From assembly GCF_000373585.1 (NCBI RefSeq), contig NZ_KB891885.1, positions 62,001 through 126,000 on the forward strand: DNA of 64,000 bases, written 5' to 3'. Both the position numbers and the translations under genes were made by a program. A model generated the notes under the pieces. That model was not told the DNA's origin and ran no database searches. It was given only the letters and a program-made list of their open reading frames with translations. Below are positions 33,522-42,429 of the stretch, piece after piece. The number at the start of each line of letters is the position of its first letter. The stretch's first letter is position 1. The DNA is from Streptomyces sp. MspMP-M5 (GTDB lineage Bacteria > Actinomycetota > Actinomycetes > Streptomycetales > Streptomycetaceae).

Positions 33522-34766
33522 ATGACCCGGTCCGCAGCCGACGCGGACTCCGCGTCCACGCCCGCGCCCGCCCCCGTCCACCACCAGATACTGATCGTCG
33601 GCGGCGGTACCGCGGGCATCACGGTCGCCGCCCGGTTACGCCGTGCCGGCCTTCGGGACATCGCCCTGCTGGAGCCCGCCGAGACGCACTGGTACCAGCC
33701 GCTGTGGACGCTCGTCGGCGGTGGCCAGGCGCCGCTGCGGGCCGCGCTGCGCCCCGAGGCCGAGGTCATCCCGCCCGGAGTGCGGTGGCTGCGCGAGCGT
33801 GCCACCGCCGTCGACCCGGTGGCCCGTACGGTCACCACCGCCACGGGTCGGGTGTTCTCCTACGGGCGGCTGGTTCTGGCGCCCGGGCTGAGCCTCGACT
33901 GGGGCGGCGTGCCGGGGCTGGCGTCGGCCGTCGGCCACGACGGGGTGAGCAGCAACTACCGGGCCGATCTCGCCCCGTACACCTGGGAGTTGATCCGGCG
34001 GATGCGGCGCGGCACGGCCGTGTTCACCATGCCGTCCGGGCCGGTCAAGTGCGGTGGCGCGCCGCAGAAGATCGCGTATCTGGCGGCGGACCACTGGCGC
34101 AAGCGCGGGGTCCTGGGCGCCATCCGGACCCTTCTCGTCCTCCCCGAACCCACGCTCTTCAAGGTGCCGGTCTTCGCGCGGGCCCTGGAGCAGACGGCGC
34201 GCCGGTACGGCATCGAGGTGCGCCTCCAGAGCGAGTTGACGCGTGTGGACGGCGCGGAGCGCGCGGCCGTGCTGACCGACCACGCCACCGGCCGCACCGA
34301 GACCGTCCACTACGACCTGCTGCACGCGGTACCGCCGCAGCGCGCGCCCCAGTGGCTCGCCGACGGCCCGCTGGCCGACCCCGAGTCCCCCTACGGGTAC
34401 GTCAAGGCGGACCGGCACACGCTCCAGAACCCTGACTTCCCGGAGGTGTTCGCCCTGGGGGACGTCGCCAACCTCCCCACGTCCAAGACGGGCGCGGCGA
34501 TCCGCAAACAGGCCCCGGTGCTCGTCGCCAACCTCCTCGCCGGGCTCCGCGGGCGCCCGGCCACCGGCCGCTACGACGGGTACACCTCCTGCCCGCTCGT
34601 CACGGCCCGGCACAAGATGCTGCTGGCCGAGTTCGACTACGACCTGCGCCCCACGCCCTCGATCCCCTTCCTCGACACCACCCGGGAACGCACCGACATG
34701 TGGTTCCTCAAGCGCTACGGCCTGCCGCAGCTCTACTTCCAGGGGATGCTGAAGGGGCGCGCGTAG
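33522..34766 (+). CDS. sqr: Sulfide:quinone oxidoreductase (SQR)
   Basis: 414 residues. It oxidises sulfide to persulfide and passes electrons to quinone at the membrane face. FAD-binding ILIVGGGTAGITVAARL (23-39), GRLVLAPGLSLDW, the second FAD region EVFALGDVANLPTSKTGAAI (split), and two redox cysteines, C177 (PVKCGGAPQK) and C357 (TSCPLV), match the type II, mitochondrial-like SQR. ATG 33522 is chosen because AGGAGA lies five bases upstream; ATG 33426 would add a Pro-rich extension. Its persulfide product is the substrate class for the divergent fusion enzyme, so the four genes form a pathway from sulfide to exported sulfite. Confidence 0.93.
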   Translation: MTRSAADADSASTPAPAPVHHQILIVGGGTAGITVAARLRRAGLRDIALLEPAETHWYQPLWTLVGGGQAPLRAALRPEAEVIPPGVRWLRERATAVDPVARTVTTATGRVFSYGRLVLAPGLSLDWGGVPGLASAVGHDGVSSNYRADLAPYTWELIRRMRRGTAVFTMPSGPVKCGGAPQKIAYLAADHWRKRGVLGAIRTLLVLPEPTLFKVPVFARALEQTARRYGIEVRLQSELTRVDGAERAAVLTDHATGRTETVHYDLLHAVPPQRAPQWLADGPLADPESPYGYVKADRHTLQNPDFPEVFALGDVANLPTSKTGAAIRKQAPVLVANLLAGLRGRPATGRYDGYTSCPLVTARHKMLLAEFDYDLRPTPSIPFLDTTRERTDMWFLKRYGLPQLYFQGMLKGRA

Positions 34767-34878
34767 GGGCCTGGCGGTCGCCGCCCTGGCCCGCGGCCGG
34801 TGCGGCGCCGACCGCGACCAGGGCGGAACGCCGCACGACTGGGGCCGCCCCGAAGGGACAGGCCCCAGGGCCGCCCCA

Positions 34879-35991
34879 CTACGCCCCCGCGTCCCCCTCC
34901 TCCCCCGTCACCACCACATCCGCCACCACGCACCCCACGTTGTCCGGCGCGCCGGCCTCGTGGGTGCGGCGGACCAGTTCGGCGACGGCCTGTTGCGGGG
35001 TGGCGGCGCCGGCGAGGGTCTCGCGGATCGCCTCGGGCGGGACGACGCCGGTCAGGCCGTCGGTGCAGAGCAGATAGCGCTCGCCGGGCCGGGCGTCGAG
35101 GAGTTGGAGGTCCGGGGCGAAGTCGGCGCCGGCGTCCAGGGCCCGCAGCAGCTGGGCGCGCTGCGGATGCGACGGCGCCTCCTCGGGCGTGAGCCGGCCC
35201 TCGTCGATGAGGGACTGCACCAGGCTGTGGTCGTGGGTGAGGCGGACGAGCCCGGTGTCCCGGAGGACGTAGGCCCGGGAGTCCCCGATGTGCAGCAGCG
35301 CCAGCCGGGGGCCGGAGCGCAGCAGCGCGGTGAGGGTGCTGCCGGTCGGCTCGTCGGCCGTCGGCGCGGTGCGGTGGGCGTCCCGGGCCGCCTCCTCCAG
35401 GACGGTGAGCAGGTCGGCGGCGGTCAGAACCTGGTCCGCCAGGGGCTTCAGCGCCTCGATGGCGGCGGTGGCGGCCGGGCCGCCGAGGGGGCCGTAGCCG
35501 TCGGCGACCGCCAGTAGGTGCGGGCCGGCGTAGGCGGCGTCCTGTTGGGCGGTGCGCACCAGCCCGCGGTCCGTGAGGGCGGCGCAGCGCATCGTCAACG
35601 GGGTCGCGGGGTCCAGGGGTCGGGTCATCGCGGTGTCCTTCCGCTTCAGCTGGTCCACGAGGAAGGCGGCCAGGTCCCGGCGGTCGGCGACATCGGCCTC
35701 GACCTGCGCCCAGTACGCGGCGACCGCCCCGGCCGCGGCGCCCGGCGCCAGCGCGCACACCTCGCGGATGCGGGCCAGCGGCATGCCGAGCCGGCGCAGC
35801 CAGGCGACCAGCCGGGCGCGCTCCAGTTGGGCCGGGGCGTAGTGGCGGTAGCCGCTGCAGGGGTCGACGTGGACGGGGGTCAGCAGACCCAACTCGTCGT
35901 AGAGGCGCAGTGCCTTCGGCGAGAGCCGGGACGCCCGTGCGAACGCCCCGATCGTCAGCAGTTCCCCGTCTCTGCGGTGTGCCCCGTCCAC
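34879..35991 (-). CDS. MerR DNA-binding domain fused to PP2C-type phosphatase
   Basis: 370 residues from GTG 35991 (GAGGAG six bases upstream). Residues 10-80 are a MerR winged helix (LTIGAFARASRLSPKALRLYD, wing GYRHYAPAQ). A helical coiled-coil part (80-120) leads to a PP2C Ser/Thr phosphatase domain (about 130-362). Metal-binding motifs are TDRGLVRTAQQDA, VADGYGP, LLHIGDSRAYVLRD, LLCTDGLTG and APDNVGCVV. The DG/GDSRA/TDG/DN set is complete, so the phosphatase should be active. The fusion suggests a promoter-bound phosphatase or a phosphatase whose activity is set by DNA or ligand binding. It converges on the sqr operon. Confidence 0.9.
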   Translation of the reverse strand: MDGAHRRDGELLTIGAFARASRLSPKALRLYDELGLLTPVHVDPCSGYRHYAPAQLERARLVAWLRRLGMPLARIREVCALAPGAAAGAVAAYWAQVEADVADRRDLAAFLVDQLKRKDTAMTRPLDPATPLTMRCAALTDRGLVRTAQQDAAYAGPHLLAVADGYGPLGGPAATAAIEALKPLADQVLTAADLLTVLEEAARDAHRTAPTADEPTGSTLTALLRSGPRLALLHIGDSRAYVLRDTGLVRLTHDHSLVQSLIDEGRLTPEEAPSHPQRAQLLRALDAGADFAPDLQLLDARPGERYLLCTDGLTGVVPPEAIRETLAGAATPQQAVAELVRRTHEAGAPDNVGCVVADVVVTGEEGDAGA

Positions 35992-36136
35992 TTGGTGCTC
36001 CTCCACGCGCCGTCGCCGCCGGCGGGCGGCGGCCGTCCTCCTCGTGCCGGGCACCTCGCCCGGCCCCGCCGATGCTGGGCCTTCCCCCAGGGACAAGGTC
36101 AACGGTCCTCTTCCCCGGGTGCGGGGACCGTCCCGG

Positions 36137-37390
36137 TTACACCCCGTCCAGCCGGTTCAGCGCCGCGGCCGTCAGCGCCTGCACGCCCGTCTCCAGCGTC
36201 GGCCGGGGCACGGGGACGAACTGCGGCGAGTGGTTGGAGGGGATGTCCTGGGCCAGCCGCCCGGCGGCCAGCGCGGTGCGGAACTCGTCCGGGTCCCAGC
36301 CGCCCAGCCACCAGTAGTAGAGCGGCGCCTCGGCGGCGCTCGCCAGCAGCCCCGCGTCCTCGCTGCCGGTCGCCGGCTCGTACGCGAACACCCGCTGCTC
36401 ACCGAAGAGCCGGGTGAAGCTCTCGTTGACCTCCGCCAGCACCGCCGTGTCGTTGACCGTCACCGGGAACGCGTCCAGCGCCTTGATCTCCGGCTCCCGC
36501 GGCGCGCCGGACGCGGCCGCCTCGGCCCGCGCGATCCGGTCGACGGCGGCCAGTACGGCGGTCCGCACGTTCTGGTCGAAGCTGCGGACGCTGAGCCGGA
36601 CGACGGCCCGGTCCGGGATCACGTTGGCGGTGTCCCCGGCGTGGAACGAGCCGACCGTGACCACCGCCTGCTCCTTCGCGGCGATCTCCCGCGCCACCAC
36701 CGACTGCACCCGCTGCACGAACGCCGCCGCCATCAGGATCGGGTCCACCGTCGTCTCCGGCCGCGACCCGTGGCCGCCGGTCCCGTGGAAGGTGATCTCC
36801 AGCGTGTCGGCGGCGGCCATGCAGGCCCCCGGGCAGTACGCGATCAGCCCCGCGCCGAACGGGGCGACGTGCTGCGCCAGCACCACGTCGGGCGTGGGCA
36901 CCAGGCCCTTGCCGTACAGGCCGTCGTCGAGCATGGCGCGGGCGCCGTTGCCGGCCTCCTCGGCCGGCTGGAACAGCACCACCAGCGTCCCCGACCAGTG
37001 CGCGCGGCCCGCGGCCAGCAGGTCGGCGGCCCCGAGCAGACAGGTCACGTGGACGTCGTGCCCGCAGGCGTGCATCCGTCCCGGGAGGGTGGAGGCGTAC
37101 GGCACCCCGGAGTTCTCGGTGACCGGGAGTGCGTCCATGTCGGCGCGCAGCAGGACCACCGGGCCGGGGCCGTTGCGCAGCACCCCGGTGACGCCGGTAC
37201 CGCCGATGCCGGTCGTCACGTCGTAGCCGTACGCGGTCAGCCGGCGGGCCGCCTCGGCGGCCGTACGGGTCTCCTGGAAGGCGAGTTCGGGGTGGCGGTG
37301 CAGGTCTTCGTAGAGGGCCACGAGGTCCGCGAGGCGGGCGTCGAGCGGTGCCAGGACGGCGGAGGGGAGGGCTTGGTCACGGTCGCTCAT
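36137..37390 (-). CDS. M20-family amidohydrolase (aminoacylase/hippurate hydrolase type)
   Basis: 417 residues. It hydrolyses N-acyl amino acids or related amides with two metal ions. Motifs: LHRHPELAFQE, LLRADMDALPV (metal Asp), MHACGHDVHVTCLLGAA (Cys/His metal ligands), FQPAEEAGNGA (catalytic Glu pair), a dimerisation domain with HGSRPETTVDPI and a C-terminal SEDAGLL. This matches subfamily M20D (amidohydrolase, IAA-amino-acid hydrolase-like). ATG 37390 is clear. The exact acyl substrate is not predictable. It diverges from the methyltransferase at 37616. Confidence 0.93.
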   Translation of the reverse strand: MSDRDQALPSAVLAPLDARLADLVALYEDLHRHPELAFQETRTAAEAARRLTAYGYDVTTGIGGTGVTGVLRNGPGPVVLLRADMDALPVTENSGVPYASTLPGRMHACGHDVHVTCLLGAADLLAAGRAHWSGTLVVLFQPAEEAGNGARAMLDDGLYGKGLVPTPDVVLAQHVAPFGAGLIAYCPGACMAAADTLEITFHGTGGHGSRPETTVDPILMAAAFVQRVQSVVAREIAAKEQAVVTVGSFHAGDTANVIPDRAVVRLSVRSFDQNVRTAVLAAVDRIARAEAAASGAPREPEIKALDAFPVTVNDTAVLAEVNESFTRLFGEQRVFAYEPATGSEDAGLLASAAEAPLYYWWLGGWDPDEFRTALAAGRLAQDIPSNHSPQFVPVPRPTLETGVQALTAAALNRLDGV

Positions 37391-37615
37391 ACGCGCATTC
37401 GACCATGTGCGGACGCCGCCGTCCGCCGCTCGGGCAGGCGCGTTCCCGTGGCGCGCCCGGTTCCGTTCCCGCCGGCCGGGCCGTCCTGAGCTGGCCGGTA
37501 CGCAGCGGGTCGGCGCCCGGCCCCCCGTGACACCACCGCCCCCGCCTGCAACCGTGGATCACCATGGCTGCGACGTGGCGCAGCGCATCCCCAAGCCGAC
37601 GACCGGAGGCTGACG

Positions 37616-38647
37616 TTGGCCACTTCTCCCATCCGACCGGCGGACGAGCCGGCCGATCTCGCGACCCACCTCATGGACCAGGCCATGGGCCATCTCTTCT
37701 CCGCCGCGCTGCGCACCGCCGCCCACTACCGCATCGCCGACCGGCTCACCGCGGGCCCGCGCACCCCCGAGCAACTGGCCGCCGCCACCGACACCCACGC
37801 CCCGCACCTGCGCCGCGTCCTGCGCTACCTCGCCGCCCGCGGCATCTTCCGCGAGGACACCGCGGGCGCCTACCAACTGACGCCGGCCGCCCGGCAGTTG
37901 CGCACCGACGTGCCCGACTCGCTGCACCCGGCCGTCATGATGCTCACCGACGACCTGTTCCTGCGGACCTCCGCCGGCCTGACCGAGGCGGTACGGCACG
38001 GCGGCGCGGCCTTCGAGCGGCTCTTCGGCGCGCCGCTCTTCGCCCATCTGGAGTCGGATCCGGCCAGGCGCACGCTCTTCGACGACGGGACGGCGTCGCT
38101 GGCCGCCCCGGTGGACGACGCGGTGGCCGCCGTCTATCCCTTCCCCGAGACCGGCACCGTCGTGGACGTGGGCGGCGGCCGCGGCGGTCTGCTGCGTGCG
38201 GTGCTGGGCCGCCACCCGCAGCTGACCGGCGTCCTCTTCGACCTGGCGCCGCCGCTGGCCCACCACCTGCTGGACGCCGACGAGCTCAAGGGCCGCTGGC
38301 GCACCCAGGAGGGCGACTTCTTCACCGCGGTCCCGGAGGGCGGCGACCTCTACGTCCTCAAACACGTGCTGCACGACTGGCCGGACGACGCCTGCCGCCG
38401 CATCCTGCGCAGCTGCCGTACGGCGATGGCGCCCGGCTGCCGCCTCCTGGTCGTCGACTGCGTACTGCCGCCGGGGAACGCCCCGCACTTCGGCAAGACC
38501 ATGGACATCGCCATGCTGACGGTCTTCGACGGCCGGGAGCGCAACGCGGACGAGTTCGCGGCGCTGCTGGCGGCCGCCGACTTCCGGCTGACGCGGGTGC
38601 TCCCGACGCCGGGCTTCGCCTCGATCGTGGAGGCGGTGGCCGACTAG
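37616..38647 (+). CDS. SAM-dependent O-methyltransferase
   Basis: 343 residues, TTG start at 37616 with GGAGG six bases upstream. An N-terminal dimerisation winged helix (about 15-100, LMDQAMGHLFSAALRTAAHY) is followed by a Rossmann methyltransferase. The SAM motif is VVDVGGGRGGLLRAVL (about 180-195). ATG-rich DMGG-like positions, LKHVLHDWPDDACRRIL (catalytic His region) and the C-terminal FDGRERNADEF place it among O-methyltransferases of plant COMT/bacterial antibiotic type. It methylates a hydroxyl of a secondary metabolite or similar compound. No biosynthetic cluster is adjacent, so its substrate is unknown. Confidence 0.9.
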   Translation: MATSPIRPADEPADLATHLMDQAMGHLFSAALRTAAHYRIADRLTAGPRTPEQLAAATDTHAPHLRRVLRYLAARGIFREDTAGAYQLTPAARQLRTDVPDSLHPAVMMLTDDLFLRTSAGLTEAVRHGGAAFERLFGAPLFAHLESDPARRTLFDDGTASLAAPVDDAVAAVYPFPETGTVVDVGGGRGGLLRAVLGRHPQLTGVLFDLAPPLAHHLLDADELKGRWRTQEGDFFTAVPEGGDLYVLKHVLHDWPDDACRRILRSCRTAMAPGCRLLVVDCVLPPGNAPHFGKTMDIAMLTVFDGRERNADEFAALLAAADFRLTRVLPTPGFASIVEAVAD

Positions 38648-38766
38648 GACCGCCCGGCCCGCCCCGGCCCCCCGACACGCCGCGCCCCCGTTGCCCCCGT
38701 CGCCGCCGGCCCCGCGCTCTACTGAGGGCCACTCCACCGGCGGCCGACGAGAGGGGCTGGGACGAC

Positions 38767-39927
38767 GTGACGGTTCTGATGCAGGCACGCAGCCGCGGCG
38801 AGGCGCATCGCGCCGCCACCCCACTGGAGCTGTTCTTCGACCTGTGCTTCGTGGTGGCGGTAGCCCAGGCCGGCCGCCAACTGGTGCACGCCCTCGCCGA
38901 GGGGCATACGGGGCACGGCGTGGTCGGCTATCTGATGCTGTTCTTCGCCATCTGGTGGGCGTGGGTCAACTTCAGCTGGTTCTCGTCGGCGTACGACACC
39001 GACGACGTGCTGTACCGGGTGGTGACGCTCGTTCAGATCGCCGGTGTCCTCATCCTCGCCGCGGGCGTCCCGCGGGCCTTCGACGACGGCGACTTCCGGG
39101 TGGTGTGGTTCGGCTATCTGGTGATGCGGCTGGCGCTGGTCAGCCAGTGGCTGCGGGCCGCGCACGGCGCCCGGGGCGTCGAGCGGCGCACCGCGCTCCA
39201 CTACGCGCTCGGGGTGACGCTCTGCCAGGTCGGCTGGCTGGCGCTGCTGTTCCTGCCCCCGGGCGACGCGCCGTGGGTGTTCGTCGTGATGGGCCTGCTG
39301 GAGCTGTCGGTCCCGATGCTCGCCGAACGCCGGCGGCGGACGAGCTGGCACCCGCACCACATCGCCGAGCGCTACGGCCTGTTCACCCTCATCGTGCTGG
39401 GCGAGACGGTCGCCGCGGCGACCGTGGCCGTGCAGTCGGCGCTCGACGAGCACCACGACCTGGGCACGCTGCTGCCGATCGCCGCCGGCGGCCTGCTGCT
39501 GGTCTTCGCGGCGTACTGGATCTACTTCGCGGTCCCCATCCACCTCCACCTGCGCTCCAACCGCCAGGCGTTCCTGTGGGGCTACGGCCACTACCTGGTG
39601 TTCTGCTCGGCCGCGGCGATCGGCGCGGGGATCGAGATCGCGGTGGAGGAGTCGGCCGGCGGCACGCGCCTCCCGGCGTACGGGGCGGCGGCCTGTGTCA
39701 CGGTGCCGGGCGCGCTCTACCTGTTCACGGTGTGGCTGATCCACTCCCGCCACCAGAAGCGCGGGCTCGCCCAGCAACTGGTCCTGCCGGTGTCCGCCGC
39801 TCTGGTCCTGGCGTGTACGCCCGCCGGGCGTGTCGCGGTCCCGCTGGCGGGTCTGGTGGCGGCCGCCGCGGTGGCGGTGGGCGTCACCCTGACGGCCCGC
39901 CAGGGCACCGCTCTGGAGGAGGAGTAG
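38767..39927 (+). CDS. Low-temperature-requirement A (LtrA) family membrane protein
   Basis: About 386 residues from GTG 38767 (ATG 38779 is possible). Some eleven membrane helices are seen. The LtrA signature is at the N-terminus, TPLELFFDLCFVVAVAQ, followed by WWAWVNFSWFSSAYDTDD, and in the middle HHIAERYGLFTLIVLGET (split for clarity: HIAERYGLF and LIVLGET). LtrA was named for growth at low temperature in Listeria; the molecular role is unknown. It follows the methyltransferase by 119 bases on the same strand, without sign of coupling. Confidence 0.92.
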   Translation: MTVLMQARSRGEAHRAATPLELFFDLCFVVAVAQAGRQLVHALAEGHTGHGVVGYLMLFFAIWWAWVNFSWFSSAYDTDDVLYRVVTLVQIAGVLILAAGVPRAFDDGDFRVVWFGYLVMRLALVSQWLRAAHGARGVERRTALHYALGVTLCQVGWLALLFLPPGDAPWVFVVMGLLELSVPMLAERRRRTSWHPHHIAERYGLFTLIVLGETVAAATVAVQSALDEHHDLGTLLPIAAGGLLLVFAAYWIYFAVPIHLHLRSNRQAFLWGYGHYLVFCSAAAIGAGIEIAVEESAGGTRLPAYGAAACVTVPGALYLFTVWLIHSRHQKRGLAQQLVLPVSAALVLACTPAGRVAVPLAGLVAAAAVAVGVTLTARQGTALEEE

Positions 39928-40393
39928 CGGCCGCCGGTCGGCCCATCCCGGCTACGGGTGTGAGCGGCACCGGCCCGGCGCGCCGTCCCCCGTAAGCGTG
40001 CCGAACGGCCGTACGCGCACCCGCCGCGCCCGTCCGCCGGACCAACCGCCCGAGCGGCCGGAAAGCCCCCGGCACGCCCGGCGGCCCCTCCCGTCAACTC
40101 ACCCTTCACAGAGCGGACTTGGGTCGCCTTCCGGCCAACTTTGGGGCACCCCGCCACGCCCTCCGCGGCACGTCACATAGCCCTCGCTCGCGACCAATCC
40201 CCGCATTCCCCTACCAAAGGTCCACGCGGCGTGCGGCGTCATCCTCATGCCCTCTACCGTTCACCACGGCCCGCGGAAGCGGTCCCACGGGAACGCGGTA
40301 GGGTGCAGATTGCCCTTTTTATGCCTGGGGGCTCTGCGGTCCCGCAGCGGCCCACGGGCCGTCCACCCGTCCGTACCTGAGGAGACGCCAGAC
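39928..40393. other. Gene-free stretch before a YkuD-type gene
   Basis: 466 bases of somewhat lower GC towards the right. No frame with domain content, no repeat and no clear promoter was seen, apart from the GAGGAGA ribosome site of the next gene. Confidence 0.4.
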
Positions 40394-41209
40394 ATGGCAG
40401 CCCGCCACGCCCAGTCCCGTGCGCGCAGGAGACTGTCCCGGCGCAGCAAGGCCGTCGGCGGCCTCGCGCTCTCCACGCTGGTCGGCACCGCCCTGTGGGC
40501 CTGGCCGGCTTCGGGCGACGACCACAACGGCCGGCCGGACGCCAAGAGCGGTGCGGCCCGGACGGTCGCCGGCCCGAACACCCCGGCGCCCCATCAGGCC
40601 GCGCCGGACGCCGCCCGCGGACTGCGCGCCATCCCGGATCTCAGCTACGCCGCCCGCAAGCGCATACCGGCCAACGCCCGCCAGGTCCTCGTCGTCACCG
40701 GCAAGGGCGCCGACTCGTACGACTCGCGGGTCGTCCTCTACACCCGCGCGGAGGGCTCGGACTACTGGGAGGCCGGGCCCGCCTGGTCCGCGCACAACGC
40801 CGCCCACGGATGGACCACCCAGCACCGCTACGGCGACCTGCGCTCCCCCCAGGGCGTCTACACCCTGACCGACGCCGGCGGCCGGCTGCCCGCACCCGAG
40901 GGCACCAAGCTCCCCTACGACCACAACAGCAGCTTCGTCGCGCACGGCACCGGCGTCGAGGGCGAGCCGCTGGCCGGCGCCTTCGACTACGTCATCGCCA
41001 TCAACTACAACCGCGTCCCCGGCTCCTCCCCACTGGACGGCCGGCGGCCCCTGGGCGACGCCAAGGGCGGCGGCGTCTGGCTGCACGTCGACCACGACGG
41101 CCCCACCCAGGGCTGCGTCAGCCTCAAGCCCGACGTGATGCGCGCACTGCTGCGCACCCTCGACCCGGCCCTCCACCCGGTCATCGTGATGGGCCCGGTC
41201 GGCCACTAG
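40394..41209 (+). CDS. Secreted YkuD-type (L,D-transpeptidase-like) protein
   Basis: 271 residues, ATG 40394 with GAGGAGA upstream. An Arg-rich N-terminus (RARRRLSRRSK) and a hydrophobic segment (about 23-40) form an export signal, with a twin-arginine-like look but no clear SRRxFLK. The C-terminal half is a YkuD-like domain: LVVTGKGADSYDSRVVLY, RYGDLRSPQGVYTL and the active-site region HVDHDGPTQGCVSLK with the catalytic Cys preceded by TQG instead of the usual SHG. It may crosslink or edit peptidoglycan; the His-to-Gln change at the motif makes full activity uncertain. It is transcribed alone. Confidence 0.8.
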   Translation: MAARHAQSRARRRLSRRSKAVGGLALSTLVGTALWAWPASGDDHNGRPDAKSGAARTVAGPNTPAPHQAAPDAARGLRAIPDLSYAARKRIPANARQVLVVTGKGADSYDSRVVLYTRAEGSDYWEAGPAWSAHNAAHGWTTQHRYGDLRSPQGVYTLTDAGGRLPAPEGTKLPYDHNSSFVAHGTGVEGEPLAGAFDYVIAINYNRVPGSSPLDGRRPLGDAKGGGVWLHVDHDGPTQGCVSLKPDVMRALLRTLDPALHPVIVMGPVGH

Positions 41210-41256
41210 GCCGCTCAGGGCCGCACCGGGCGGGGCCCGCGTGGTACGCATGCCCC

Positions 41257-42405
41257 ATGACCGACACGCGGCAGCACCAGCGGCATCCCGGGGGGTGGGA
41301 CGCCCCCCACCCCCCGGGCCCGCACGACGCCCTGACCGACGTCCCCGGCCTGCGGGTCGGCCACGCCCAGCGCATCGGCGGCGGCTGGCTCACCGGCACC
41401 ACCGTCGTCCTGGCCCCCGAGGGCGGCGCCGTCGCGGCGGTCGACGTGCGCGGCGGCGGCCCGGGCACCCGGGAGACCGACGCCCTCGACCCCCGCAACC
41501 TCGTCCAGCGTGTCGAGGCGGTCGTGCTGACCGGCGGCTCGGCGTTCGGACTTGACGCCGCGTCCGGTGTCGTCGGCTGGCTGGAGGAGCACGGCCGCGG
41601 CTTCCGGGTCGGCCCTGACCCGGCCCAGGTCGTCCCCGTCGTCCCCGCCGCCGCCCTCTTCGACCTGGGGCGCGGCGGCGACTGGCGGGCCCGTCCGGAC
41701 GCCGCCCTGGGGCGCGCCGCCGTCGAGGAGGCCGCCCGGACGGCGCCCGGTGCGCCCGTCCGCCAGGGCGTCGTCGGCGCCGGCACCGGCGCGGTCGCGG
41801 GCGGCTTCAAGGGCGCCGTGGGCACCGCCAGCGCCGTCCTGCCCTCCGGGATAACCGTCGCCGCACTGGCCGCCGTCAACTCCGCCGGCTCCTTCGCCGA
41901 CCCGCGGACCGGCGCCCTCTACGGCGCGCCCGGCCCGCTGCCCGCACCGGAGGTCCACGCCGCCGCCCGGCGCCGCCTCGCCGAGGCCCGGGAGATCTCC
42001 GCGGCCCGGTCGGCCGCCTCCGTCCACCCGCCACTCAACACCACCCTCGCGGTGGTGGCCACCGACGCCGTCCTCACCCGGGCACAGGCCCACAAGCTCG
42101 CCGGCACCGCCCACGACGGCCTGGCCCGCGCGCTGCGCCCCGTCCACCTCCTCAACGACGGCGACACGGTCTTCACGCTGGCCACCGGCGCCCGCCCGCT
42201 CGCCGAGGCGGAGGCCCTGGCCAACCCCGTCTTCGCCGTCCACCTGGAAGCGGGCGCCCTGAACGACCTCCTGGCCACCGGCGCCGACGTCCTGGCCCGC
42301 GCCATCGTCAAGGCCGCCCGCGCCGCCACCCCGGTGGACGGCCCCGGCGGCCGCTTCCCGTCGTACACCGAGCTGTACGGGGCGACCGAGCCGCGCGACG
42401 GCTAG
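41257..42405 (+). CDS. P1-family (DmpA-like) peptidase
   Basis: 382 residues of peptidase family S58/P1, Ntn-type enzymes that self-cleave. It begins DALTDVPGLRVGHAQ and contains GTTVVLAPEGGAVAAVDVRG, VVLTGGSAFGLDAASGV and GAGTGAVAGGFKGAVGTAS, all typical. The expected self-cleavage site and nucleophile lie in PPLNTTLAVVATDA, where Asn-Thr replaces the Gly-Ser of DmpA, so a threonine would be the N-terminal nucleophile. It acts on small peptides or amides in the cytosol. The TAG stop lies within a 20-bp sequence repeated at 44286. Confidence 0.88.
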   Translation: MTDTRQHQRHPGGWDAPHPPGPHDALTDVPGLRVGHAQRIGGGWLTGTTVVLAPEGGAVAAVDVRGGGPGTRETDALDPRNLVQRVEAVVLTGGSAFGLDAASGVVGWLEEHGRGFRVGPDPAQVVPVVPAAALFDLGRGGDWRARPDAALGRAAVEEAARTAPGAPVRQGVVGAGTGAVAGGFKGAVGTASAVLPSGITVAALAAVNSAGSFADPRTGALYGAPGPLPAPEVHAAARRRLAEAREISAARSAASVHPPLNTTLAVVATDAVLTRAQAHKLAGTAHDGLARALRPVHLLNDGDTVFTLATGARPLAEAEALANPVFAVHLEAGALNDLLATGADVLARAIVKAARAATPVDGPGGRFPSYTELYGATEPRDG

Positions 42406-42419
42406 GGCGCTTCTGACGG
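42400..42419 (+). repeat. 20-bp direct repeat, copy 1
   Basis: GGCTAGGGCGCTTCTGACGG, identical and in the same orientation as 44286-44305. This copy covers the stop codon of the P1 peptidase gene. The segment between the copies holds three membrane-protein genes. Confidence 0.7.
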
Positions 42420-42429
42420 GACGAAAGGT

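Noticed and set aside
37564..39927. A 787-codon plus-strand frame spanning the methyltransferase and LtrA
   Set aside because: Only its last 386 codons encode LtrA; the earlier part is an out-of-frame reading of the methyltransferase gene, so no fusion protein exists.
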